From a bacterium (GTDB taxonomy: Bacteria; Zixibacteria; MSB-5A5; GN15; FEB-12): a DNA stretch of 64,000 bases. Below the pieces are notes generated by a model. The model worked only from the letters and a program-made list of their open reading frames with translations, did not search any database and was not told the origin of the DNA. Position numbers and translations under genes: made by a program. Below are positions 24,496-33,491 of this stretch, in pieces. The stretch's first letter is position 1. Every line of letters begins with the position of its first letter. Location: NCBI GenBank assembly GCA_016708025.1, contig JADJGQ010000005.1, positions 62,001-126,000 of the forward strand, written 5' to 3'.

Positions 24496-26400
24496 CTACT
24501 CCTTCACCTCCTCGAATTCGGCGTCGACCGGTTTGGAGTCGCCGGTCGGGCTGTCGGTCGGCGACGTGCGTTGGTATTGCTGGCTGCTGCCGTTTGAGCC
24601 TGATGCTGATTTATACATCTCGGCCGAAGCTTCATGCCAGACCTGATTCAACGCATTGGTGGCCGATTCGATCTCGGACAGATTATCGCTCTTGATCGAT
24701 TCTCTGACACGAGACGCGGCGGCCTCCAGTTTAGCGCGCGTTTCGGCGGACAGCTTGTCGCCGAGATCGCGCATCTGTTTTTCAGACTGGAAAAGAGCAG
24801 CATCGGCGAGATTGCGAATCTCGACCTTCCGCTTTTTCTCTTTGTCTTCGGACTCGTGCGCTTTGGCATCATTGACCATCCGCTGGATTTCCGTTTCGTT
24901 CAGACCGGAGGAAGCCTCGATCCGGATATTCTGTGATTTGCCGGTCGCTTTGTCGGCGGCGGTGACATGCAGGATACCGTTGGCATCGATATCAAAGGTC
25001 ACTTCGATCTGCGGCAAGCCGCGCGGCGCAGCAGGGATACCATCGAGAATGAACCGTCCGATCGTTTTGTTGTCGTTCGCCATCTCGCGCTCACCCTGCA
25101 GCACATGAATATCGACCTGCGGCTGGTTATCCGCTGCGGTCGAGAAGGTCTGCGACTTTTTAGTCGGAATAGTGGTATTCCGGTCGATCAGTCTGGTCAT
25201 CACGCCTCCGAGCGTTTCAAGACCGAGCGACAAAGGAGTGACATCGAGAAGGAGCACTTCTTTGACATCGCCGGTCAAAACGCCACCCTGAATCGCCGCG
25301 CCGACGGCGACGACCTCATCGGGGTTGACCGAGCGATTCGGCTCTTTGCCGAAATAGCTTTTAACCGACTCATAGACTTTCGGCATACGGGTCATGCCGC
25401 CGACGAGAATGACATCATCGATCTGCGACGGCTGCAGTTTGGCGTCGTCGAGCGCACGGCGCACCGGCGCCATGGAGCGTTCGATCAGGTCATCCACCAG
25501 TTGCTCGAATTTGGCTCTGGTGAGCGTCAGATTCAGATGACGCGGTCCGGATGCATCGGCCGTGATGAACGGCAGATTGAGACTGGTCTGCATAGTCGAG
25601 GAAAGCTCGATCTTCGCTTTTTCAGCCGCTTCACGGAGACGCTGCATAGCCATCGGATCTTTCGAAAGATCGATCCCGTCGGATTTGCGGAACTCTTCGG
25701 TCATCCAGTCGATGATCCGTTTGTCGAAATCATCGCCACCGAGGTGGGTGTCACCATTGGTGGAGAGAACTTCGAAGACTCCTTCACTCAGTTCGAGGAC
25801 GGAGATATCAAACGTTCCACCGCCGAGGTCATAGACGGCTACCTTGCCGGTCTTTTTCTTGTCCATGCCGTAGGCAAGGGCGGCAGCGGTCGGCTCGTTG
25901 ATGATCCGTTTGACATCGAGTCCTGCGATTCGTCCGGCATCTTTGGTCGCCTGACGCTGGCGGTCATTAAAGTAGGCCGGGACGGTGATGATAGCATCGC
26001 GGACAGTCTCGCCAAGGTAATCCTCAGCGGTCTTTTTCAGGCGCGCGAGGATCATCGCCGAGATCTCCTGCGGCGTGTACTGTTTGCCGTTCATTTCGAC
26101 AGTCGGTTCACCGGCATTGTTGGCGGTGACTTTGTAAGGGAAATTCTTGATCTCCTGGCGGACTTCGTCGAATTTCCGTCCCATCAAACGCTTGATGGAG
26201 AAAACGGTATTCATCGGGTTGGTGACCGCCTGGCGTTTGGCTACGGTGCCGACCAGACGTTCAGAGGCGCGATCGATCGCTACCACCGACGGGGTGGTTC
26301 GTCCACCCTCGGCGTTCGGGATGACGACCGGGTTGCCGTTTTCTATGATGGCGACCACGCTGTTAGTGGTGCCGAGATCTATTCCAATAGTTTTGCTCAT
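24496..26400 (-). CDS. dnaK: Molecular chaperone DnaK (Hsp70)
   Basis: A 634-residue, full-length Hsp70: IGIDLGTTNSVVAI phosphate loop, YDLGGGTFDISVLEL, the interdomain linker region EVLLLDVTPLSLGLETLGG, a substrate-binding domain and a helical lid ending AEFEEVKE. The terminal EEVK-like motif is the usual bacterial form that binds client chaperones. AGGAG precedes the ATG. It follows hsp20 at 99 bp with a hairpin between them (26424-26450). No grpE is in the window. Confidence 0.98.
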   Translation of the reverse strand: MSKTIGIDLGTTNSVVAIIENGNPVVIPNAEGGRTTPSVVAIDRASERLVGTVAKRQAVTNPMNTVFSIKRLMGRKFDEVRQEIKNFPYKVTANNAGEPTVEMNGKQYTPQEISAMILARLKKTAEDYLGETVRDAIITVPAYFNDRQRQATKDAGRIAGLDVKRIINEPTAAALAYGMDKKKTGKVAVYDLGGGTFDISVLELSEGVFEVLSTNGDTHLGGDDFDKRIIDWMTEEFRKSDGIDLSKDPMAMQRLREAAEKAKIELSSTMQTSLNLPFITADASGPRHLNLTLTRAKFEQLVDDLIERSMAPVRRALDDAKLQPSQIDDVILVGGMTRMPKVYESVKSYFGKEPNRSVNPDEVVAVGAAIQGGVLTGDVKEVLLLDVTPLSLGLETLGGVMTRLIDRNTTIPTKKSQTFSTAADNQPQVDIHVLQGEREMANDNKTIGRFILDGIPAAPRGLPQIEVTFDIDANGILHVTAADKATGKSQNIRIEASSGLNETEIQRMVNDAKAHESEDKEKKRKVEIRNLADAALFQSEKQMRDLGDKLSAETRAKLEAAASRVRESIKSDNLSEIESATNALNQVWHEASAEMYKSASGSNGSSQQYQRTSPTDSPTGDSKPVDAEFEEVKE

Positions 26401-26423
26401 ATCTCGTTCTCCTGTTCAGTAGA

Positions 26424-26450
26424 AAAGGCTGGTCGCGAGGACCAGCCTTT
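26424..26450 (-). terminator. Hairpin between hsp20 and dnaK (terminator or attenuator)
   Basis: AAAGGCTGGTC and GACCAGCCTTT pair perfectly around a 5-nt loop. On the minus strand they are followed by TTCTACTG, then the dnaK ribosome binding site. A T-tract is built into the 3' arm, so partial termination is plausible, lowering dnaK read-through from the hsp20 transcript. Confidence 0.65.
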
Positions 26451-26499
26451 CTCTTCCACATCGCAACTGACTGTTAACGGTACTGGTTAGGTCGGCTGG

Positions 26500-26934
26500 T
26501 TAGCCGATCGTGACTTCAACCTCGCGCGGTTTGACTTCCTCGCGCTTGTTGAACTTCACCTCAAGAATGCCGTTTTTGTACTCCGCTTTGATCGAGTTCT
26601 GGTCGAGCGTCTCAGGGAGCGTGAAGCTCCGGGAGAATCGTCCGGTCCGGATCTCGCTACGGATGTAGTTGGCTTCCTCCGACTCAGCGCGGAATTCCCG
26701 CTGGCCGGAGACGATCAGGTCGCCATCCTTGACGGTCACTTTGATATCTTTCTTATCCAGACCCGGCAGTTCGAACAGCAGGGCGATCCCATCGCGGCTT
26801 TCCTTGATATTGACGCGCGGGTGGAATTCAGCTTCACCTTCCGAGCGAAGATGCGGGAATCCAAAGATATCCGAGACCATGCGGTCAATTTCGCCGCCAA
26901 AGCGGCTGTCGGGGCGAACTAATACGTTGTTCAT
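26500..26934 (-). CDS. hsp20: Small heat-shock protein, Hsp20 family
   Basis: A 144-residue alpha-crystallin-domain protein: FHPRVNIKESRDGIALLFEL, PGLDKKDIKVTVKDGDLIVSG at the core, then FTLPETLDQNSIKAEYKNGIL and the closing EVTIG. It holds unfolding proteins for DnaK/ClpB. The ATG at 26934 has GGAGG six bases upstream; an in-frame ATG 24 codons earlier (27006) lacks such a site and would add an unrelated N-terminus. It is the first gene of the island and probably has its own promoter in the 284-bp region upstream. Confidence 0.93.
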   Translation of the reverse strand: MNNVLVRPDSRFGGEIDRMVSDIFGFPHLRSEGEAEFHPRVNIKESRDGIALLFELPGLDKKDIKVTVKDGDLIVSGQREFRAESEEANYIRSEIRTGRFSRSFTLPETLDQNSIKAEYKNGILEVKFNKREEVKPREVEVTIG

Positions 26935-27053
26935 CGTTGAACCTCCTCGTCTGTATGCTTGGTTGTTGTTTTCAGCGTTTCGGGCGATTCGAACTGTGCA
27001 GGTCATCTTACTCTCTCCGTTATTTCTGTTTGTTTACTTCTGCAGGTAGGTAA

Positions 27054-27070
27054 TACAAGCGTTGTGCCAA
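27054..27070 (-). promoter_or_regulatory. Weak sigma-54-like site upstream of hsp20
   Basis: The minus strand reads TTGGCACAACGCTTGTA. The -24 element TGGCAC matches the consensus perfectly, but the -12 element has GT in place of GC. It lies about 120 bp before the hsp20 ATG. The -12 mismatch makes function doubtful. Confidence 0.25.
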
Positions 27071-27175
27071 AGCAGCTAACGCATTGATAAAGAATAGATT
27101 ACGAAATCTATGGAGAATATAGTGACGGAGCGCTTGTCAGAATGGCAGAGATTGGCAGTCAAATAGGCAGACGAG

Positions 27176-27210
27176 AGTCAATATGGCATCGTGGAAATGC
27201 CATATTGACT
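27176..27210 (-). terminator. Long perfect hairpin downstream of the HEAT-repeat gene
   Basis: 14-bp arms AGTCAATATGGCAT/ATGCCATATTGACT with a 7-nt loop, starting 9 bp after the stop at 27219. There is no T-run. It probably acts as a transcript 3' end or RNA-stabilising structure between this operon and hsp20. Confidence 0.6.
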
Positions 27211-27218
27211 GTCAGTTA

Positions 27219-29441
27219 TCAGCTTTTGGAGAGAATTTCTGAAATGGTCCGCTGGAGCGGCGAATTCTTGAAGAGAAATTTCTGGGCCGCTGAAAGAGAG
27301 TCGCGGTACTCCCTGATCTGATTTAGGGCGGGACGGTCACCGATTGTCCCCAGCGCCTTGACGATAGCCAGGCGGAGGTCATCTTTAGAGTGACGGCCCG
27401 CGGAGATCGTGTTCAGGTCATCCTCGCTATTGAGGATCCGGCTGAGATAGGCTCGGGCATCTTCCCCGCCCAATTTGCCGAGTACCGATATAACCTTGAT
27501 CGCTTCACTGGAGTTGCGGTTGAGCAGGTCAGTGAGCATCGGGACAACCTCTGGGGTGCCGATAACACCGATTGCCGCGACAGCGGTTTCGCGAATCTCA
27601 TGTGAGGAATCTTCGGCCATGAGCAGGAGGAGATCAACGGCTTCTTCCCCGCCGATCTTTTCGAGAGCGGTGACGATTTCGCGGCGGACGCGGATATCGT
27701 TATCGGAGATGCGGAGGCGCAGTGGTGCGACCGCATCGCGATCCTTCAAATTGCCCAGGACGAAGATCGAATTGCGAATCAGATACCATTTGGCATCGGG
27801 GAGTTCCTGCCGTCCGATTTCCCGTTCAAACCAGTTGTCATCATTAACAATGCGCGAGAAAACGACCAGTGCAGATTTCCCCATTTCGGCCAGGATGCGA
27901 AGCGACTGCTGGCGAACCTGACGCAGTGGGTGTGCGACGATCTGGGAGAGGGCGAAGGCGATCTCTTCGGAGCCGATCGAAACCATGATCCGCTTTAACT
28001 GATTGCCAATTTCGTGGTCAGCGTTGATCGTCTCTTTGATAAGGCGATCGATGATCTCGGGTCGGTTAAGGGATTCAAACGCCTTCTTGACCGCCATGGA
28101 ATCATAGACGGTGACGCTTCCATCCTGATAGCGACGAGTCGCCATACAGGCGCTGATCTCGGCCATCAGAGAGAACTTCCGTTCGCGGATAGCGCGATCG
28201 CAAACGCGCCAGATAAGTTCTGAATATTCAAAAGTTTCGCGACGAGCAGTCAATTGGACAACGACCTGCTTGACCAGATCTTCGAAGAGGCGGAAGTCAG
28301 TCTGGAAATTGAGCTGATCGATCGCGCGAGAGAGCAGGCTCAGTGCCTGTTGGCGGCGGCCGGGATTGGAGTCCGAAAGCAGTTCGGTCAAGCGAGTCAG
28401 GATCGAGCTCGCCTTCTCTTTCAGGCCGGTTTTGAGAAGCCGCTCGAAAGCGTCGGAGAACGGCGTGATCTCATACGACTGGCTTCCGTCGGAACAGTAT
28501 TCTTCAAGCAGTGATTCGATCTGACTGAGCGCCTCGGTTTTGATCTTCCCGGTAGAACTTTTGGGGTCGACTTTGGGTGGAGCGGATCCGACTGCCGGGA
28601 CAAGGTCAAAGGTAGAGAGCTGTTTGAGGATATTTGCCGACTCCGGGTGCAATTCAGCCAGCTTCAGCAAGGAGACAAACTTTCGGACATTTTTCTCGCG
28701 GTCCGGATCGGATTCCGGCTGGCCGGAGATGACGGATGAAAGTCGCTCCAGCTCCTTGCGAAATTCGCGAGTCGGCAGAGAGGTGACCCGCTCAGGCATC
28801 AAGTAGCGAACCAGATTTGGATGGAAGTCAATGCAGTGCGTGATCAGTTCCGAGTCCGGAGTCTCGGCGAGTTGGGCCAGGACGGATGGATCGGTGCCGA
28901 GTTGATCAAGGGTGAACCGTCGAACAGAAAAGTCGTCATCCACTTCCCCGCGATACTGGCGCTGTTCTTCGAACAGTTTGAATGCGCGCTCAGTGTTGGC
29001 CTCGACGGTCTTGATATTGCGGCGCGAAAGAAAGGTCATGAAGTGATAATTGGGGTCATCCTGCTTGACACGTTTGACGAAGCGTTCCATGAAAACGCCG
29101 AATTCTTTCATTGAGATATTCTGGTCGAACAGCAGGACGGTGATATCGTTCATCTGCATCGGCTGGATGATCTGCGAATGGTAGACGGCATCCTTGAGCG
29201 CGATATTGCAAATGATCAGATTGGTGCGCTGGATCGCGATGGTCACGGTCGAGCGGAACTGGAAGTACTTGGCTAAGAGAAGGAATGGTTTTTCGAGCGC
29301 TTTCTGTCCGACCGGATGGTCCGGCGAGTAGATAGCGATCTTCTTGCAGGACATGGCCAGCTCGCTGGCGAGCAGATGGCTCAGTTCATTGAGATTGGTG
29401 CGCAGCAGCGCTTCACTGACGGTCCTGGGTGAGTTGTGCAT
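27219..29441 (-). CDS. HEAT-repeat protein
   Basis: A 740-residue protein. The N-terminal domain (about 1-115: LASELAMSCKKIAIYSPDHP, IAIQRTNLIICNIALKDAVY) resembles a domain found fused to HD-GYP or HEAT modules. A long helical middle follows, then C-terminal HEAT repeats from about residue 500 (VVFSRIVNDDNWF, AVAPLRLRISDNDIRVRREI, AVAAIGVIGTPEVVPMLTDL). It has no signal peptide, so it is probably a cytoplasmic scaffold. Start at ATG 29441 with GGAG six bases upstream; it overlaps the lipoprotein gene by 29 bp. It is the last gene of a chain with the lipoprotein and the protease/barrel fusion. Confidence 0.85.
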   Translation of the reverse strand: MHNSPRTVSEALLRTNLNELSHLLASELAMSCKKIAIYSPDHPVGQKALEKPFLLLAKYFQFRSTVTIAIQRTNLIICNIALKDAVYHSQIIQPMQMNDITVLLFDQNISMKEFGVFMERFVKRVKQDDPNYHFMTFLSRRNIKTVEANTERAFKLFEEQRQYRGEVDDDFSVRRFTLDQLGTDPSVLAQLAETPDSELITHCIDFHPNLVRYLMPERVTSLPTREFRKELERLSSVISGQPESDPDREKNVRKFVSLLKLAELHPESANILKQLSTFDLVPAVGSAPPKVDPKSSTGKIKTEALSQIESLLEEYCSDGSQSYEITPFSDAFERLLKTGLKEKASSILTRLTELLSDSNPGRRQQALSLLSRAIDQLNFQTDFRLFEDLVKQVVVQLTARRETFEYSELIWRVCDRAIRERKFSLMAEISACMATRRYQDGSVTVYDSMAVKKAFESLNRPEIIDRLIKETINADHEIGNQLKRIMVSIGSEEIAFALSQIVAHPLRQVRQQSLRILAEMGKSALVVFSRIVNDDNWFEREIGRQELPDAKWYLIRNSIFVLGNLKDRDAVAPLRLRISDNDIRVRREIVTALEKIGGEEAVDLLLLMAEDSSHEIRETAVAAIGVIGTPEVVPMLTDLLNRNSSEAIKVISVLGKLGGEDARAYLSRILNSEDDLNTISAGRHSKDDLRLAIVKALGTIGDRPALNQIREYRDSLSAAQKFLFKNSPLQRTISEILSKS

Positions 29442-30567
29442 GCTCATCTCCGTAACAGAGGATCCTTCCCGACTGAGTCGCGACAAAGATACGGGTTCCA
29501 TCGGTGACTGGCGGGAAGGCGATCGCTCCGGTTACTTCCGTCTCAGCGACGTGGGAACCGTCGTGCGAATTCAACACCACCAGCTTTCCGGACATGGTCC
29601 CGGCGACCACGAACTGACCAACCAATAACGGAGACGCCTTGACTACATCGACGATCGGATAGCTCCAGATCAGCGCGCCGTTGTTCCGGCTGAGAGCGAC
29701 GATCTCGCCACCGGAGTGTCCCAGGATGATCATATCACCACTGATAGCCGGCGCGTTCCAGATCGGCCCTTTGAGTCTGGTTTGCCAGAGGACGGTGCCG
29801 GTCTCTGCCTGAATGCCGTAGACCTCACCGGTCATGCTGGCAACATACAGGAGGTCGGCTATAGCAACACCGCCGACAAGAGGACCATCCAGTTTCACCT
29901 CATACAGCAATTCGCCGGTCGAATCGGCGAGTGCGAAGAGATGGCCATTATCCGAGGGCTGGAAGATCCGTCCGTCGCTGTAAGCGATCGGAGCGACAAA
30001 TCTTCCGGAGCCGGAAAAATCCCAGAGATGCTTGCCGGTGGTCAGCTCAAGAGCCGACACCGTGCCATCGCTGGAACTGATTATTAGTCGGTCATTTAGT
30101 ATTATCGGAGCGGGGGCGGCATCCTTTACCGGCGCCCTCCAGATAGTCTTGCGGGTCTTCAGATTGATGGCGTCGACCCGGTTCCGAGCCGGGGACAAGC
30201 CTATGAACAGCAGGCTATCCTGCATCTGTACCGCAGTCTGGCCGGTGCCAGAAAGCCGTAGCTTGCCGTAGAGGCTGCCGTTGGCGACATCGTAGAAATG
30301 TACCCTCTTCCCGGTCGTCGTGACCACCAGATGGCCGTGGTAGACCGTCAGCGGGGCGGCCGGGCGGTAGCCGTACTTGTCAGACCAGAGCAGATTGAGT
30401 TTGCCTGAGAAGTTGGCTTCAGCAGCAGCCCCTGATGACTGGAGGTCTCCCCTATGGTAGGGCCAGGCGCTCGATCTCTCGGCAAATTCCTGGGTGTACT
30501 TCACCCGGCTGGAACAAGAGACCGCCAGCAAGACGAATAGAAGGAGGGATACCCTTAGGCGGTTCAT
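29413..30567 (-). CDS. PQQ-type beta-propeller lipoprotein, BamB-like
   Basis: A 384-residue lipoprotein: signal peptide with lipobox AVSC (MNRLRVSLLLFVLLAVSCSS), then seven or eight repeats of the PQQ/WD40-like propeller (DGTVSALELTTGKHLWDFSG, TGEVYGIQAETGTVLWQTRL, GGEIVALSRNNGALIWSYPI). The organisation matches BamB, the propeller lipoprotein of the outer-membrane assembly machine. The ATG shares a base with the upstream stop (TGATG). The upstream gene encodes a protein with an Omp85-like barrel, so a working partnership is plausible but unproven. Confidence 0.85.
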   Translation of the reverse strand: MNRLRVSLLLFVLLAVSCSSRVKYTQEFAERSSAWPYHRGDLQSSGAAAEANFSGKLNLLWSDKYGYRPAAPLTVYHGHLVVTTTGKRVHFYDVANGSLYGKLRLSGTGQTAVQMQDSLLFIGLSPARNRVDAINLKTRKTIWRAPVKDAAPAPIILNDRLIISSSDGTVSALELTTGKHLWDFSGSGRFVAPIAYSDGRIFQPSDNGHLFALADSTGELLYEVKLDGPLVGGVAIADLLYVASMTGEVYGIQAETGTVLWQTRLKGPIWNAPAISGDMIILGHSGGEIVALSRNNGALIWSYPIVDVVKASPLLVGQFVVAGTMSGKLVVLNSHDGSHVAETEVTGAIAFPPVTDGTRIFVATQSGRILCYGDEHAQLTQDRQ

Positions 30568-33368
30568 CAGAAATTCCACCCAAAGAAGAAATCGAAATCG
30601 GTCCGCGGTGAGATAGACTCGAAATCAGTGGTTCGAGCAAAGTCGAATCTGAGTTGCACGATATAGCCCAGGTTCACGCGGAAGCCGGTGCCGAATGAGC
30701 CATAGAATTGGTCGAATTCGTCATCCCAAGCGGCGCCGGTATCGAAAAAGAGTACACCGCGAATTCCACGGAAAGCCATACCGCCGAACGGTAGGCCGAT
30801 AACCAGATCATCGACCAACGGGAAACGGAGTTCGTTCGACGCGAAGAGGATATTCTTGGAGTACCAGTAGTTGCGTTTGAAGCCGCGGAAAGACCAGCTT
30901 CCGCCGAGATAGGCGCGCTGCGGCTCCACTCCGTCGGAGGCATAGGCAAACATCCGATTGGCAACAGCCGAACTCTGCCCGAGTCTGAAATAGTGGCGGA
31001 CATCGGCAAACCCCATCCGGCTGTACGAACGGAAGTCCGAGAGCGATCCGGTATGACCGATCGTGAAATTGTACCTTCTCCCCTCGATCGGGCCGGAGAT
31101 ATCCCAATACGAATTATCAAAAATGTAACTGAGATAGTTCGAGCCGAGCACTCCCTCGCGCGGTTTCCGGCCGTACTCAAGTTCCTTCTTGGAGTAGCGG
31201 AGTGAAGTGGTGAATTCCATCCGGCTGAATTTGGAGAACGGATAGCTGATCAGTCCGACACCGCCCACCTGCCGCTCGTCGTAGTAGAGATCGTAATCGT
31301 TGTAATACTCATCAAAAAGATGGTAGACGCCAACTCCCCAGTTCATCCGGTGTGTCCGGTTGACATAGGTGACGCCAACATTAAACGAGGTCAGAAAATC
31401 ATCTTTGTTGCTTGAGGTATTGGACAGGAAAAGATAGTACGCTTTGTTGCCCAGAATATCCGAAACCATACCCTGGAAGCCACCGACCGAACCATAGACT
31501 GGATCATAGCCGACGTTGGACTGCGCTATATCAAAGGAGTAGTCGGCGTCGTACGAGATCGAGGCATCGGTCACTTCCTTGCTGATGGAGACCGGTTCCC
31601 ACACCAGCGTAGCAGTATCGGGCGGATACTCCAGCGGTTTGGCATATTCGGGAAGATCCATCTGATAGACCTGGAATCCCTGGTCCTGGTAGCCGGTGTA
31701 GAGAAGCTTGGTGCCGTCGGCATTTATGCGGGGATCAAAAGCACCGGTCACATAGGTCGACTGCCGCGACATGGTGCCATCATCGGCGAGCAGGAAAAGA
31801 TTGTAGGTCCCTTCTCGATCAGAGGAGAAATAGATCCCTTTCTCGGTTGCTTCGGGGGTCTGGTCATGGAAAGCACCGTGAGTCAGCTGTTGGATAGCGA
31901 GGGTGGCTGGTTCGAGCTGGAAGATATTCAGTGAACCGGTCTTGCCATGTTCACCCCGGTCGGAAGCAAACAGGATACGGGAGCCATCGACAGAAAATGT
32001 CGGATCAGTGTCGTAATAGATATCATCGGTCAGGGCGCGATAGTCGCCCGACAAAAGATCAAGCAGGTAGAGGTCGGCATAGCCGGAACGTCGGACACCG
32101 GAGAAAATCACTTGTTTGCCATCGGGCGAGAATTGCGGCGAGCGAGCCGCGATCAGATCGTCAAATTTGAACTCTCTCGTGACATTTCGCTCGTTCAGGT
32201 CATAGAGATAGATCTTATCGGTCTCTTTCGATTTGCTGGCGAAGACAATTTTGCCGGAATCGTTGGCGTCGATCCCCGACCGAAGCAGGTAGAGTGATTC
32301 AAACTTAGAGGAGCGTTCACCCTTGACCAGCGTGTGCAGTTTGTCGCTGCCGATCTCCATCATGTAGAGGCCGGTGTAACCCATCCGATTGGCCATGAAG
32401 ACAACATGATCTTCGGGGCCATGGCCGGAATCCCAGCGAATCGTCACTCCCTTAACGGCGTAGCCGCGGGGACTGACCTGTTTGGATTCCATCTTGGGGA
32501 GGCCAAGGTCTTTGACCTCGGGGAAGTACTTTCTCTTGAGCGCATATTCCCATTTGCGGGAGACTTCGTTGATATCATCACCCAGGGTGATCTGGACGAC
32601 TTCTTCGAAGCTCTTCCCTTTCGGCCAGTTTTCGTAGATCTGGACGAGTTTGTCGGGACCGTAGGTGGAATCGATGAAGGAACAGATCGACTCACCCAGC
32701 TTGTACATGAAGTAGGTCCCCTGCACGATATAGAGGCGGTCGATCGGGAGCAGATTGCCATCGATCACCATATCCTTGATGATCATGTCGGCCTCGGTAT
32801 CCCACTTTTTCGACCAGAACTCGGCGAGTCCTTCGGTGAACCAGAGCGGCGGATAGCCCATCTGGCGATTGGAAACGCGACTGGCGATATATTCCAGTTT
32901 ATCTATCTGGAAGACGTGGACCATTTCGTGACGGATGACATGCTCAAAGTCGAAATAGGAACCGTGGAAGGGGACAACAACGCGCCCTTTGAGAAATTCG
33001 GTAAAACCGCCGACCGATTCGCCGACCAGCCCGGATGTAACATTGGTCTGGGCAAAGTAGGATGGCGAAGAATAGATGATCAGCGGGATGGTGTGGCGGA
33101 CCTCGTGGTTGAATTTGGCGGCCAGTTCGCGGTAGGCTACCTCGGCTGTATGAGCGGCGATCTGGGCGATCTCCAGTTCATCTTTATAAAAGTAGATCCG
33201 GAAATGCTCGGTGGTCATGACCTGCCAGTCAAACGTGGTGTACTGGACTTTGTTTTTTCCGAAGTAATACTGGGCATGGCCGGAAACAGGCAAAAGCAGA
33301 GCCATGGAGACTATGATAGCTCCAAGGAAGATATAGGGATAGGCTCGCTTTCCGGTAGTTGATGACAC
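30567..33368 (-). CDS. Gluzincin protease / TolB propeller / outer-membrane barrel fusion
   Basis: A 933-residue secreted protein with three parts. (1) After a signal peptide (residues 1-33), a peptidase-MA-type domain with HEMVH at 147-151 and the third ligand Glu179 in WFTEGLAEFW. (2) A TolB-like beta-propeller (about 300-560) with repeats such as RSPQFSPDGKQVIFSG and TDPTFSVDGSRILFASDRGE. (3) A C-terminal barrel (about 640-933) with Omp85/D15-type strands, FRGFKRNYWYS, FFDTGAAWDDEF, ending in Phe (FFFGWNF). The gene begins a chain with a BamB-like lipoprotein. The whole could tether a protease to the outer membrane or help assemble outer-membrane proteins. Confidence 0.82.
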   Translation of the reverse strand: MSSTTGKRAYPYIFLGAIIVSMALLLPVSGHAQYYFGKNKVQYTTFDWQVMTTEHFRIYFYKDELEIAQIAAHTAEVAYRELAAKFNHEVRHTIPLIIYSSPSYFAQTNVTSGLVGESVGGFTEFLKGRVVVPFHGSYFDFEHVIRHEMVHVFQIDKLEYIASRVSNRQMGYPPLWFTEGLAEFWSKKWDTEADMIIKDMVIDGNLLPIDRLYIVQGTYFMYKLGESICSFIDSTYGPDKLVQIYENWPKGKSFEEVVQITLGDDINEVSRKWEYALKRKYFPEVKDLGLPKMESKQVSPRGYAVKGVTIRWDSGHGPEDHVVFMANRMGYTGLYMMEIGSDKLHTLVKGERSSKFESLYLLRSGIDANDSGKIVFASKSKETDKIYLYDLNERNVTREFKFDDLIAARSPQFSPDGKQVIFSGVRRSGYADLYLLDLLSGDYRALTDDIYYDTDPTFSVDGSRILFASDRGEHGKTGSLNIFQLEPATLAIQQLTHGAFHDQTPEATEKGIYFSSDREGTYNLFLLADDGTMSRQSTYVTGAFDPRINADGTKLLYTGYQDQGFQVYQMDLPEYAKPLEYPPDTATLVWEPVSISKEVTDASISYDADYSFDIAQSNVGYDPVYGSVGGFQGMVSDILGNKAYYLFLSNTSSNKDDFLTSFNVGVTYVNRTHRMNWGVGVYHLFDEYYNDYDLYYDERQVGGVGLISYPFSKFSRMEFTTSLRYSKKELEYGRKPREGVLGSNYLSYIFDNSYWDISGPIEGRRYNFTIGHTGSLSDFRSYSRMGFADVRHYFRLGQSSAVANRMFAYASDGVEPQRAYLGGSWSFRGFKRNYWYSKNILFASNELRFPLVDDLVIGLPFGGMAFRGIRGVLFFDTGAAWDDEFDQFYGSFGTGFRVNLGYIVQLRFDFARTTDFESISPRTDFDFFFGWNF

Positions 33369-33491
33369 CTGTAGCCCTGTGGGTTGGAGGTTGCCTCTTT
33401 ATACTCTATGACGTTCCGGCACGGGGATTTGTCCAGCCGATGCCGGGGACCGATATCTCTATATCGGTCGAATTGTTAGCGTACTTTGCCC

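Noticed and set aside
24967..26490. 507-codon plus-strand frame
   Set aside because: Antisense to dnaK; composition of the frame is that of a shadow (many Arg, Asp and His), with no family motif.
27054..27070. Sigma-54 control of hsp20
   Set aside because: The -12 element lacks the conserved GC and the spacing to the gene is long; kept only as a low-confidence feature.
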